Source of the DNA: Pirellulales bacterium
GTDB lineage: Bacteria > Planctomycetota > Planctomycetia > Pirellulales > Thermoguttaceae
NCBI GenBank assembly: GCA_016936015.1
Contig: JAFGPV010000146.1
Span: 121,612-185,611 of the forward strand
Length of the DNA: 64,000 nucleotides
Direction: 5' to 3'
Shown: positions 35,821 to 44,228 of the stretch, in pieces
Layout of the letters: each line of letters starts with the position of its first letter
Numbering within the stretch: position 1 is the stretch's first letter
The notes under the pieces: model-generated
The model's database searches: none
What the model was told of the DNA's origin: nothing
Seen by the model: the letters and a program-made list of their open reading frames with translations, nothing else
Program-made: the position numbers and the translations under genes

Positions 35821-37671
35821 CTACCGGCTGAGCACTGCAATAGCCACGTCGGCGTTGAGGTTCGGATCGGTCTCAACCCGGGCGTCGGCCGAGGTGTCCA
35901 GCGCCACCTGCTCGAGCAGTTGAAAGCCGTGAGTACGGCAGAAGTCGCCGAAATCGTTAAGCGACAAGAAGCGGAGATTGGGCGTGTCGTACCAGTGGAA
36001 CTCCTGCAGGGCGTGGCCATACGGGGCGCGGCCCTCCTCGGCGAGTTGCCGGCGGTGGCGGTGGAATGCAATGTTGGGAAAACTGACGATCCCCCGGCGC
36101 CCGACGCGGAGCATGTCGGTCAGCACCCGGGGCACGTCGAGGACCGTCTGCAAGGTCTGCGAGAGGATCACGAAATCGAACTGTCCGGCGGCGAAGGCCG
36201 GCAGACCCTGGTTCAAGTCGGCCTGAACGACGTTCAATCCCCGGCAGACGCAGGCGAGGATCGCCTGCTCGTCCCATTCCACGCCCATGATGCGGCGGTG
36301 TCCCCGCCGACGGAGCCGGGCCAACAATTCTCCCGTCCCGCAGCCGAGGTCCAGTACGCTCGAACCCGCCGGGATCAGCTCCAGGATCGTGTCGTAGTCC
36401 AACCGGTGGTGGTGGAAAATGCTCTTTGAATCCGGGAGGGATGAGGGGTTGGGAGCAGGGGATTGGGGATTGGGGATTGGGGATTGGACTCGTGCGGAAG
36501 TGGTTTCCCGTTCCTCGTCATCCGGTGTGAGGTTCGCCAAGAACGCCCGGAGCAGTTCGCCGTAAATCGGCAATTGGTCGGGCAGTAAAAAGGCGTCGTG
36601 ACCGCAGGCGCTCTGGACGTTGCAGTAGCTGACCGGCTTGTTCTCTGCGATCAGGGCGTCGACCATTTGCTGCGACTGGAACGGCGGAAAGAGCCAATCG
36701 CTGCTGAAGCTCAAAAGCAGCCAGCGGCAGGTCGCCGGGCGGAACGCCTCCCGGAGGGTCTCCTTGTCCTCGCCGAGGTCGAACAGGTCGATCGCCATCG
36801 TCAGCGTCAGGTAGCTGTTCGGATCGAAGCGCTCGCCGAAGCGGTCGCCCTGGTAGGCCAGATACGAGCCGACGGAGAACTTCGTCTCGAACTGGGTCTG
36901 GACGTCGCGGGGGTGGAGGCGGCAGGCGCCGAACTTCTGCGTCATCGCCTCGCGCGATAGGTACGTGATGTGGCCGAGCATCCGGGCGATGGCCAATCCG
37001 ACCATTGGTCCCGGGCCATCGTCGTAGTATTGGCCCTTGTGGTAGAGCGGATCGCGGAGGATGGCGTTACGGCCGACGACGTCGAAGGCCAGGGCTTGGC
37101 TGGTCAGCCGGGGCGAGGCGGCAACGACCGCGGCGCCGGCGATCCGCTCCGGATGCCGCACCGCCCAGGCCATCACGTTGTGCCCGCCCAGCGAACCGCC
37201 CACCGCCGCCCGGAGCCGAGTGATGCCCAGGTGATCCAGCAGCAGCCGCTGCACCTCGACGATGTCGCCCACCGTAATCACGGGAAAATCAGTCGCATAG
37301 CGTCGGCCGGTCTGCGGATTGACGCTGTTCGGGCCGGTCGTCCCGCGGCAGCCGCCCAACAGGTTCGGGCAGATGACGAACCAGCGGTCGGTGTCGATCG
37401 GTTTGCCCGGCCCGACCACGAGGTCCCACCAACCCGGATCGTCGTCTTCATCATGCCGCGCCACGTGCGAGTCGCCCGTGAGGGCGTGGCAAACCAACAC
37501 GGCGTTGTCCCGCCGGTCGCTAAGCGTCCCGTAGGTCTCGTAGGCCACGGTCACTTCCGGCAGCCGTCCGCCCTGTTCCAGTGCCAACGGCTCCGCCAAG
37601 GTGACCGAATGCGCGTACTTCAGCGGCTTGGCGTGGCGAAAGGCGTCGCTGCTGTCAAAGGAATCCGTCAT
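35821..37671 (-). CDS. metX: Homoserine O-acetyltransferase fused to MetW methyltransferase-like domain
   Basis: One 616-residue reading frame from ATG 37671 joins two methionine-pathway proteins. Residues about 1-375 are MetX, an alpha/beta hydrolase: AVGGSLGGHNVMAW carries the nucleophile Ser, SSDWLFP the Asp, and ACGHDAF the His. It acylates homoserine. Residues about 415-616 are MetW with SAM-type motif VLDLGCGTGELLARL and FDFVILSQTLQTV, a partner usually encoded by a separate adjacent gene. The linker of about 35 residues (380-414) is Pro/Ser/Asn-rich and encoded by a GGGGATT tandem repeat (36459-36487). It supplies O-acyl-homoserine for the MetY at 46267. No SAM riboswitch was recognised upstream. 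Confidence 0.92.
   Translation of the reverse strand: MTDSFDSSDAFRHAKPLKYAHSVTLAEPLALEQGGRLPEVTVAYETYGTLSDRRDNAVLVCHALTGDSHVARHDEDDDPGWWDLVVGPGKPIDTDRWFVICPNLLGGCRGTTGPNSVNPQTGRRYATDFPVITVGDIVEVQRLLLDHLGITRLRAAVGGSLGGHNVMAWAVRHPERIAGAAVVAASPRLTSQALAFDVVGRNAILRDPLYHKGQYYDDGPGPMVGLAIARMLGHITYLSREAMTQKFGACRLHPRDVQTQFETKFSVGSYLAYQGDRFGERFDPNSYLTLTMAIDLFDLGEDKETLREAFRPATCRWLLLSFSSDWLFPPFQSQQMVDALIAENKPVSYCNVQSACGHDAFLLPDQLPIYGELLRAFLANLTPDDEERETTSARVQSPIPNPQSPAPNPSSLPDSKSIFHHHRLDYDTILELIPAGSSVLDLGCGTGELLARLRRRGHRRIMGVEWDEQAILACVCRGLNVVQADLNQGLPAFAAGQFDFVILSQTLQTVLDVPRVLTDMLRVGRRGIVSFPNIAFHRHRRQLAEEGRAPYGHALQEFHWYDTPNLRFLSLNDFGDFCRTHGFQLLEQVALDTSADARVETDPNLNADVAIAVLSR
36459..36487. repeat. GGGGATT tandem heptamers forming the MetX-MetW linker
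   Basis: Four tandem GGGGATT units at 36459-36487 within the fused gene, translated on the minus strand as IPNPQSP-like peptide. A related GGGATTGGGGATTAGGGATT tract is at 40916-40940 in non-coding DNA. Confidence 0.85.
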
Positions 37672-37755
37672 CTGTCTGAAGGGTGATTGGCAGGGCGATA
37701 GAAAGCATGAAGAATATTTCAATCACCTTTTGAAATCATTTCCAAACATCAATCC

Positions 37756-38244
37756 TTATTCTTCAATGCCCGGCAGATTATTTTGTGTATGAATTTCCGG
37801 TATGTCGATGGCTGTAACATGACCTTCGGCAAGTTTCCTTAGTCCCGGATCATGAGATATTAATTTATCCACTCGGCATGCTTTGGCGATTGCAACAATG
37901 AAACAATCCGTTTTTATTTCTGTACGGGATTTTCCATAATCAGATTGAATCCCTTTGAGTAAATCTTTCCTGCTTTGAATACCTGCTGCAATGAATGCAG
38001 CATAAAGGTCAAATGGAGCAATCCGAAAAGATTCTTGGATTATTTTAAGTTGCTTTTGGCGATTTTCTTCATTAAACGGAGTGAGATACTCAGCGATTAC
38101 TGGTGTAGGAAGGAGAATACTGTGCCCCTTATCGCTTAGAAACCTGATATACGTTTTCGCACGATGAATCAGATCTTCCTGGCCAGTGGTTGATTCACCA
38201 CGAACGCCCCAGATCATCATCATAGTGTCGAAACACACAAGCAT
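37756..38244 (-). CDS. PIN-domain nuclease
   Basis: A 162-residue PIN-domain protein, likely a metal-dependent ribonuclease. Four acidic positions expected for the fold are visible: Asp6 in CFDTMMM, Glu near 51 in PVIAEYLTP, Asp near 113 in TDCFIVAIA, and Asp near 131 in LISHDPGL. Codon use and base composition are AT-richer than neighbouring housekeeping genes, a sign of transfer. It begins two bases after the stop of the 256-residue gene at 38247, so the pair is an operon in which the partner is made first. That order (partner, then PIN) is the usual one for VapBC pairs, but the partner is far larger than a VapB antitoxin. Confidence 0.85.
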   Translation of the reverse strand: MLVCFDTMMMIWGVRGESTTGQEDLIHRAKTYIRFLSDKGHSILLPTPVIAEYLTPFNEENRQKQLKIIQESFRIAPFDLYAAFIAAGIQSRKDLLKGIQSDYGKSRTEIKTDCFIVAIAKACRVDKLISHDPGLRKLAEGHVTAIDIPEIHTQNNLPGIEE

Positions 38245-38246
38245 AA

Positions 38247-39017
38247 CTAATTTGCCCTAATTTCATGAATGAATTGCTCTGCGTCAATATTATCCCAAAT
38301 ATTCCCGCCAGCTTGATAAAGTTTATTAAAAGAATCTTCAAGACTCACCGCCCGATAAGGCAGAAGTTTATTTACTTCGAAACGGAGAATTTCAAAGTCT
38401 GAGGCATTCCAAAATGCTTCCCCTTCCAGCCCCACTTCACAGTATAAGTGATTCGCCAATTTTTTTGCCAAGGGAAGACTAACCTTTACAGTAATAATCT
38501 TGCCATTAATTAACCTTATCTGGGCCGTGGCGTGTTTATCTCCTCCCACACGAATGCATTGTCCGTAGATTGTAGTGACTCCAGCTAATTCAGGGGCCGG
38601 TGGTATTTTATGATCCGGATGTATCATTGCATCAAGAACAGCAGAAACCTCTCGTGCAGCAAATTGAATAATCCAATTCAACCGTCGAGTTAATTTCCAA
38701 ATGTCATGGAGATTATCTTGCACGGAACGGAGAAGAGGTTCAAAATGGTTTGTTCTGATTGCCGCTGTTACGGTGGTTGCCGCTTCAATCAGTTCTGGTT
38801 CAATCGAAAAAACCAGGACATTGCTCCCCTGCTCGATAGCTACAAGACTGATCAATGCACTTTCAGGGAGAGGATGGTCTTGAGAATGGGTTTCGATTAT
38901 TGATTTCTCAACCCGTCCTATCAAATATGCCAAATTACCCGCAGAAACTGTTTCCGGAGAAACGTTAATCTCGGAAGAGTACCCTTTGATTCGGATTGTG
39001 AAAGTTGGATTAGGCAT
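38247..39017 (-). CDS. Unknown protein encoded with the PIN nuclease
   Basis: A 256-residue soluble protein of no recognised family, AT-rich like the PIN gene. The N-terminus is beta-rich (FTIRIKGYSSEINVSPETV), followed by a segment LVAIEQGSNVLVFSIEPEL, a long helical middle (RSVQDNLHDIWKLTRRLNW) and a beta-rich C-terminal half (GKIITVKVSLPLAKKL, GLEGEAFWNASDFEILRFEV). The last section is close to an OB or SH3-like pattern, though this is only a guess. It sits two bases before the PIN gene and would be the translation-coupled first member. It may act as partner, inhibitor or targeting subunit. Confidence 0.75.
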   Translation of the reverse strand: MPNPTFTIRIKGYSSEINVSPETVSAGNLAYLIGRVEKSIIETHSQDHPLPESALISLVAIEQGSNVLVFSIEPELIEAATTVTAAIRTNHFEPLLRSVQDNLHDIWKLTRRLNWIIQFAAREVSAVLDAMIHPDHKIPPAPELAGVTTIYGQCIRVGGDKHATAQIRLINGKIITVKVSLPLAKKLANHLYCEVGLEGEAFWNASDFEILRFEVNKLLPYRAVSLEDSFNKLYQAGGNIWDNIDAEQFIHEIRAN

Positions 39018-39158
39018 AATGAAGAAGAAAAGTCAAATATTCCAGTTGATTCAAAACAATTCCTCTGAATTATAAATCGGTTTATCACAACTCTCGGTCT
39101 GCAACATTTTGAATTGATTACATTGGATTTAGCAACCAAGGAAATATTAAACGCAAGT

Positions 39159-39398
39159 CTAGAACCTCCGGCCAGTGAAACTCGAGACATCGGTGGAACG
39201 AATCCGGTCGCCCCAATGTTCGGCAAATTCATCCGCCCATTCCGCCAGACTGGTGCGAGGTTTTTTGGGAGATTCCGCAGTCGGTGAAGAGACATTGACG
39301 ACCAATTCGACGGGACCCGTGGGAACCTCCGGGGGCAAGGTCACCGTGACTTGATGATCCTCCTTCACGTCCGTTAATACCCGGATTGTATAAGTCAT
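39159..39398 (-). CDS. Orphan antitoxin-like small protein
   Basis: A 79-residue protein beginning MTYTIRVLTDVKED, with ATG 39398 preferred over 39440. The N-terminal half is a beta-strand-rich segment (HQVTVTLPPEVPTGPVELVV) and the C-terminus is LAEWADEFAEHWGDRIRS...FTGRRF. This plan, a short beta N-domain plus an amphipathic tail ending near FTGRR, is common in VapB-like antitoxins of planctomycetes and cyanobacteria. The expected overlapping PIN-toxin gene is absent; the 140 AT-rich bases downstream have no toxin start. It could be an orphan. Confidence 0.55.
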   Translation of the reverse strand: MTYTIRVLTDVKEDHQVTVTLPPEVPTGPVELVVNVSSPTAESPKKPRTSLAEWADEFAEHWGDRIRSTDVSSFTGRRF

Positions 39399-39498
39399 GA
39401 CTTTTCTCCCGTCACTATCCACTCTATCGTACCATGCCAATGGGGGTCGTGCAAGGCGCGTCGGATACTTGGCTTATTGTCCTTGCACGATAATCAGA

Positions 39499-40692
39499 TC
39501 ACCTTTTCTCGATCAGGAACAGGAACTCGTGGTTGGGCCGTTCGGTGTCGCGGACCCACTGGTGGGTCCATTTCATGCCGGCCATGACGTTCTTCTTGTA
39601 ATCGACCTCCACGACGTCGAGCACCCGGCCGGCGTTTTCGAGGACTTCAAAAAGCTCCTCGGCGGTGGCCCGGCCGCCGGAACTGTAGGAGAGGAGGATC
39701 CACCTGGCCCGGGTGGCCGTAATGAGCCGCTGGATGGCCTCGACGGCAAGGAATTGGCCGTTGCCGCCGCGGCGGAATTCCTCGAAGACCGACGCAGCCA
39801 CCGTGTCCGACGTGTCCCGGCGGCGCTTCGCCTTGCCGAACAGTTCCGGCCGGTCGTTCAGGCAGATCGTCGTCCAGAGATGATAATACGCGGCATACCG
39901 GACCCGACTGGGCGGCATCTTGTCGTTGTTCGACCCGTAAGGCGGATCGTAATAGGCCAAATCGGCCTCCACCTGGGAAACCAAATCGAAAATGTCCCGG
40001 CGAAATATTTTATGATCCTGCTCGTTGACGAATACCTTGGGAATCCTCAACGTCAGTTCCTGGTACGACCGCGGCGACCACTCCTGCAAGTACGAAACGA
40101 AGTGCCCCAGCGTGCTGTCCACCCGATCCAAGGCGAGGATCAGGCTCGTCAGGGCCACGGCCTTTTCCACGGGCGGCAGGTCGAGGCGGTCGATCTCTTC
40201 GCGGACCGCGTCCAGTTTTCGGGTATTGTGGATCTGCCACGGCTTTTTCAGCCCGTCGGGCTGGACGGCACACGGGGGGACTGTCCCGATTTTTGTGTCA
40301 ACAAAAATGGGACTGTCCCCTTTACTGTGTCCACGGTTCGGCAATCCTCCGTAATGCTCCGTAAACCAGCCGTCGATCGGTTTGACGGCGTTCAAATGTC
40401 GGATGAGTGCCTCGTACTGCGAGCGCTTCTTTTTGTTCAACAGGTAACAGGTTCCAAAAACTTCGGACCAGACGGCCAGGTCGTTGGAAATGACCTGATA
40501 GCCGCTCTTGGCAAACGCCTGCGAAACCCGACTCGTGCCGGAGAAACCGTCGAAGACGGTCTTCGCCTCTACCTTTCTTGCCAGTTGCAGAATATACGGC
40601 AGCAGTTTCAGCTTGGACCCGGCGTATTTCACGCCTTCGGTTACTGGGGCGTCTGTTGCCATGTCTGGAACAAGCGTAGATGGTTCCATCAT
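39499..40692 (-). CDS. D12-class (Dam-like) adenine DNA methyltransferase, probably orphan
   Basis: A 397-residue N6-adenine methyltransferase of the alpha (D12/Dam) class. Motif order is YAGSKLKLLPYIL (family start), FDGFSGTSRVSQAF (AdoMet binding), then YYDPPYGSNND (catalytic DPPY) near residue 250. ATG 40692 is chosen because an AAAGG sits upstream; 40689 and 40662 are alternatives. A dispersed GGGGACTGTCCC palindrome at 40276-40320 is read in frame as KGDSPIFVDTKIGTVP, about 17 residues between the two catalytic motifs. No restriction enzyme gene lies next to it. It may serve as an epigenetic regulator, a decayed restriction system or a defence remnant. Codon use is host-like. Confidence 0.88.
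   Translation of the reverse strand: MMEPSTLVPDMATDAPVTEGVKYAGSKLKLLPYILQLARKVEAKTVFDGFSGTSRVSQAFAKSGYQVISNDLAVWSEVFGTCYLLNKKKRSQYEALIRHLNAVKPIDGWFTEHYGGLPNRGHSKGDSPIFVDTKIGTVPPCAVQPDGLKKPWQIHNTRKLDAVREEIDRLDLPPVEKAVALTSLILALDRVDSTLGHFVSYLQEWSPRSYQELTLRIPKVFVNEQDHKIFRRDIFDLVSQVEADLAYYDPPYGSNNDKMPPSRVRYAAYYHLWTTICLNDRPELFGKAKRRRDTSDTVAASVFEEFRRGGNGQFLAVEAIQRLITATRARWILLSYSSGGRATAEELFEVLENAGRVLDVVEVDYKKNVMAGMKWTHQWVRDTERPNHEFLFLIEKR
40276..40320. repeat. GGGGACTGTCCC palindrome inside the D12 methyltransferase gene
   Basis: GGGGACTGTCCC, 20 bases, then a near-complement arm GGGACTGTCCCC. The same element is at 29013-29056 (non-coding) and 59221-59262 (inside mutL). Confidence 0.85.
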
Positions 40693-41096
40693 TTTGCCTT
40701 TTCCAATGTAACAGTTTTTCAAGAGAACGCCCGTGGGGGTGTTGCGATTATCTCCAAAACGGCCTGTTTTTCAAATTGTTGCACAATAGGGGGTCTTGAA
40801 ACGCCGTGTTTTACCGTCTCTGCCGTGAATTGTTGAATGCGATCTTGCTCGGGGTGCGGAAGGGCTGGTCTGAAATGGATGTCTCGGAAGGTGCAAAAAT
40901 AGGAATCATTTGATAGGGATTGGGGATTAGGGATTGGGATTTCGGAGTTGCTCAACAGGGGACGAAAAATGCACGGGAGGCTCCCCGACTTGGAGTCTTT
41001 TCCTTTCTTTGGGGGAGGGCGTTGTACAGCAAAAATCGAAAATTTCACGTTTTTTTCCGAAGGCAAATTCTCTCCCGGAGCGTGCCTTGAATATTT

Positions 41097-41214
41097 CCCC
41101 TCTCCCATTGGGAGAGGGGCAGGGGGTGAGGGCAGGAATGGGATACATACTTGAAAATGGATTGTTTTCCATGCAATTTGCCCTCACCCTAACCCTCTCC
41201 CAAAGGGAGAGGGG
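41097..41214. repeat. Inverted pair of CCCTCTCC palindromic repeats
   Basis: Copy 1 at 41097-41133 (core CCCCTCTCCCATTGGGAGAG with GCAGGGGGTGAGGG tail) and copy 2 at 41181-41214 (CCCTCACCCTAACC tail with core CTCTCCCAAAGGGAGAGG) face each other with 47 bases between. Confidence 0.8.
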
Positions 41215-41725
41215 ACCAAGTTTATGGACTCCCTCCCAGCCGGCGGCGATCGTCGGAGTGAGTCATCGGCGCATCTTTTCCACGCGGAAGGAGCGATGGT
41301 GGCGACGGCTTGTCAAAGATCTGGAAATATACGTTTGTTCATTATACCGGTGGGGTGGCCATTTTGCAAGAGGTTTTTAAAGCCATTTGGAAATACTTGA
41401 CAGGAGAACAAGGCCGTATTGAGAAAAATGCATTGCCTTGACACTTATTGACAATCCACTAAATTGTGGAATAAGGGAGGATTCACTGAATAATGACTCC
41501 GTACTTTATTCGTAGGGGTAAGTCGGTATAAACAAGGCGTGTGAGGCAGCTTAGCCGGTGTCCAAGTATTACTTTTGAGTTTTGTTTGGGGCAACCTGGC
41601 AAAATAGGTGGACTGCTATATCGGAACTCCAAAGTTATTCTTGGACAACCGCTTAGTCGGCCCATACAGCGGAGAGGAGTGCATCGGGCGCCTCAACTCA
41701 GGAACCGACCCGAGTAGCCGGCCAT

Positions 41726-41857
41726 GCCGTGGGGACCGCCCACATAGCCCATTACGAACTGGGCACCGCCTACACCAAAACCATCCACTTGACCGCTGCT
41801 CCCTCCGACACCATCATGGACGGTGAGGTTGAATTCTGCGCGGATGCCACTGATTGA
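41726..41857 (+). pseudogene. Fragment of a lost gene (C-terminal remnant)
   Basis: From 41726 a short frame reads AVGTAHIAHYELGTAYTKT, then a Thr/Asp-rich stretch to a stop at 41857. It has plausible protein character but no start and a stop just upstream, so it looks like the 3' end of a gene otherwise lost. No family can be named. Confidence 0.3.
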
Positions 41858-41886
41858 CAAGGGACCTCCAAATCACTTTTTATGCC

Positions 41887-42837
41887 ATGAATACGACGAG
41901 AGATACTGCATTCATCAGCTATTCGACGCAAGACAAGAAATGGGGTGGCCTCGCGGAGGAAGCACTTAGATCTCTGGGTATTCGAACCTTCCTGGCCCAC
42001 GATCACATTCAAGTGAGCGAAAAATGGAAAAGCCGAATCAACTCGGAGTTGAAGCGCACGCACATCTTCGTACCTCTGCTTAGCAAGAACTTCAAGGGAT
42101 CAGACTGGTGTTCACAGGAAGTAGGATATGCATTTTCAACTAAAGGTATTTTGATCATTCCAATGATTCTTGATGAGACCAATCCCTATGGCTTTATTAA
42201 CCATTTGCAGGGCTATCGTTGGGATTCTAAAGACGACATCCGAGCGGTGTTTGTTGAAGTACTTCTTCGGGAACGCCCTCGATTTGTTGTAAACCGCATT
42301 GTCGAAGACGTAAAGGCCGCAACAAGTTTCAAGGCCGCCGAGCGAATTGTGAAACCACTCGTGCCTTTCTTCTCGAAGTTCACAAATACTGAGGCCGCAC
42401 GATTTGCTGAAGTCGCAGCCGAGAACGGTAAAGTTTGGGATGCCGCTCAATGCAGAGATGATTACCTTCCCGAGTTCCTCAAGCAATGTGGCAGACGAAT
42501 TCCCGACGTGGTTCGGGCGTTACTGAAGCGACGGATTGTTGGCGCTGTTGAACCCGAGTTGTTTCTTCATCCTTATGGGAACACAATACCTCCATTACCC
42601 CCGAAGCCGAAGGATGCGCAATTGGCTCGAGAAATCCTGGAGCGATCATACGACTTGGGACTAAGTGTCAGACGTGTGTATCTCATGCCAGAGAAGAAGA
42701 TGGAGCTCACAATTAATGACAGTTCACTGACTGACTACGAAAAGGACGGCCTTTCCAATGTCGCCGCTAAATTCGGATACTCTATTACCTTTGAAACTAA
42801 GTTCAATACTGTAAAAAGGACTAAAAAATCACAGTAG
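41887..42837 (+). CDS. TIR-domain protein (probable NAD-cleaving defence effector)
   Basis: A 316-residue protein from ATG 41887 (MNTTRDTAFISYS). Residues 8-130 are a TIR domain: AFISYSTQDKKW, the BB-loop region DHIQVSEKWKSRI, FVPLLSKNF and SDWCSQEVGYAF. The Glu after WC is the expected NADase residue in enzymatic TIRs. The remainder (about 140-316) is largely helical with no known domain (AERIVKPLVPFFSKF, EFLKQCGRRIPDVVRALL) and probably senses or oligomerises. Base composition is more AT-rich than the host genes. The trypsin-like protease gene follows after 58 bases on the same strand, and no other gene shares the region, so the two are best read as one module. Bacterial TIR proteins commonly act in anti-phage systems by NAD depletion. 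Confidence 0.85.
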   Translation: MNTTRDTAFISYSTQDKKWGGLAEEALRSLGIRTFLAHDHIQVSEKWKSRINSELKRTHIFVPLLSKNFKGSDWCSQEVGYAFSTKGILIIPMILDETNPYGFINHLQGYRWDSKDDIRAVFVEVLLRERPRFVVNRIVEDVKAATSFKAAERIVKPLVPFFSKFTNTEAARFAEVAAENGKVWDAAQCRDDYLPEFLKQCGRRIPDVVRALLKRRIVGAVEPELFLHPYGNTIPPLPPKPKDAQLAREILERSYDLGLSVRRVYLMPEKKMELTINDSSLTDYEKDGLSNVAAKFGYSITFETKFNTVKRTKKSQ

Positions 42838-42895
42838 CCAAAACTCTCCGGGCAACACGATATGCCACAGGATATAAACAATTGAGGTCATAACC

Positions 42896-43630
42896 ATGTA
42901 CCAAGACGTTGCCGACGCTACCTACCAAATCCAATGTGGCCCCAGCCTTGGTAGCGGTTTCAGTTTCCGTTCTCTCGAAACAGTGGTGACGAACTGCCAT
43001 GTAATAGCACCACTCTTGACAAATGGAAAGCCCGCCATAGCAATAACAGAATCAGGGCAACAGCTTTCTCTCACGCTCATTGCATCATCTCCACCTAATC
43101 AACACGATTTTGCCATATTTAAAATTAACTCACAGATTCCTGCCGGGAGACGATTCCTAACGCCAAAGCTAATGCCAGCATTATCTCGCGGACATCAAGT
43201 CATTTTCGCGGGATTTCCCCATGGAGTCAGCGATCTTCTTGTACAAGAGGCAATTGTGTCCGCACCCATAGGGAATCACGGTTTCTATCTCGATGGATCA
43301 GTTAACGGCGGCAACTCCGGAGGGCCTATCGTAGACAAGACCGAAGGACACGTCCTAGGGATCGTCACACAAAGGCGATTCCTTGGAAATATACCAATGG
43401 CCCAAATGCGTTCACAAGCACAACAGTTAGCTCTGCATTGCCAACAAATTGCATCGGGAGGTAGCAGAGCCATAATGATGGGGATTGATTTTACACAATT
43501 TGCCAATATGATGGCGCAAGGGCTTCTTCTAATTGACGAAGTTCTTCAGGCCAATGCCAATTCCGGCATTGCAATCGGTTTCAAGATCGAATTCGTAAAT
43601 GCAGAAGCCGACAACCAGAGATTGAATTGA
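42896..43630 (+). CDS. Trypsin-like serine protease, cytoplasmic, partner of the TIR protein
   Basis: A 244-residue trypsin-fold protease. The catalytic His is in VVTNCHVIAPL, Asp in NQHDFAIFKI and Ser in NGGNSGGPIVD; oxyanion and core elements GFPHGV and VLGIVTQRR are also present. There is no signal peptide (MYQDVADATYQIQCG starts straight into the fold), so it is likely to act in the cytoplasm. After the protease domain (about 1-165) comes a helical C-terminal tail (MRSQAQQLALHCQQIA, MMAQGLLLIDEVLQ) that may bind a partner. SD GAGG is near 42884. Cytoplasmic trypsin-like proteases that co-occur with TIR and other effector domains have been predicted in prokaryotic conflict systems. This two-gene arrangement therefore suggests a TIR-protease defence module. 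Confidence 0.85.
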   Translation: MYQDVADATYQIQCGPSLGSGFSFRSLETVVTNCHVIAPLLTNGKPAIAITESGQQLSLTLIASSPPNQHDFAIFKINSQIPAGRRFLTPKLMPALSRGHQVIFAGFPHGVSDLLVQEAIVSAPIGNHGFYLDGSVNGGNSGGPIVDKTEGHVLGIVTQRRFLGNIPMAQMRSQAQQLALHCQQIASGGSRAIMMGIDFTQFANMMAQGLLLIDEVLQANANSGIAIGFKIEFVNAEADNQRLN

Positions 43631-43833
43631 ATGTTCAGCAAGCCAGATGCTAGAGTTTCGGAACAGGGGCAAAACATTATCGGAGAATGAGGGGCAGCAG
43701 AGGGAACGTTCTACGCAAACCTTACAGGGTTGAAACGGGGATGGGGGTTTTGATCCCAACGTGGCCGCGGGGCGGCGACCCTGGGCTGGCGTCTGGTATC
43801 CGTTTGGGATATTTTTAAATGTCGTGCATCATT

Positions 43834-44150
43834 GGAGAGACGCCGGCCGCGAGCGGCCGGGCTAAACGGGGAATCGTGGCGGGGGGTTGCGTTGCGCTCC
43901 ACCGCCGGCTATTCACGTTGTGCCGCGAATGCGGCGTGGGAAAAAAACGGCCGGGCAAGGCGGCAGGGGTTATCGGCATTTCCGGGCCGGCACGGCCCGG
44001 CTCTGAATGGGGAGGGAGTTCAGGCGGATTCGCTGGCAAAGGGTGGGGGGCAGCAGTTTTTTTCATGTTATGCTGAAGCAGAACCTACGAATCTGGGGTC
44101 GGTGCTCTTCCCAGCCCTCAGACTGTCCCTCTCCCAAAGGGAGAGGGGAC
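43834..44150. repeat. Repeat cluster left of the LRR gene
   Basis: Contains GGAGAGACGCCGGCCGCGAGCGGCCGG (split here: palindromic core GCCGGCCGCGAGCGGCCGG) at about 43834-43861, a conserved block GGCTATTCACGTTGTGCCGC at about 43906, and a CCCTCTCC palindrome at 44115-44150. Related blocks recur in 45924-46265 on the other side of the LRR gene. The rest of 43631-44228 holds nothing recognised. Confidence 0.75.
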
Positions 44151-44228
44151 TGATTACACTATTTGCGAGGTGGCGGATTCGACAGGTTTATAAAAGGTTC
44201 CTGGCGCCTTTTCAACGGGAGGATCGCC

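Larger units (their letters stand above)
40723..41886. other. Repeat-rich non-coding stretch before the TIR gene
   Basis: Nearly 1.2 kb with no convincing gene. It holds a GGGATT tandem tract at 40916-40940, two inverted copies of the CCCTCTCC palindromic repeat at 41097-41133 and 41181-41214, two TTGACA boxes near 41438 and 41448, and a short gene remnant at 41726-41857. It looks like a decayed or invaded region bordering the TIR-protease module. Confidence 0.5.

Noticed and set aside
36459..37755. SAM riboswitch ahead of metX or metY
   Set aside because: Leaders are short and lack the conserved SAM-I core or stems; only repeats are seen.
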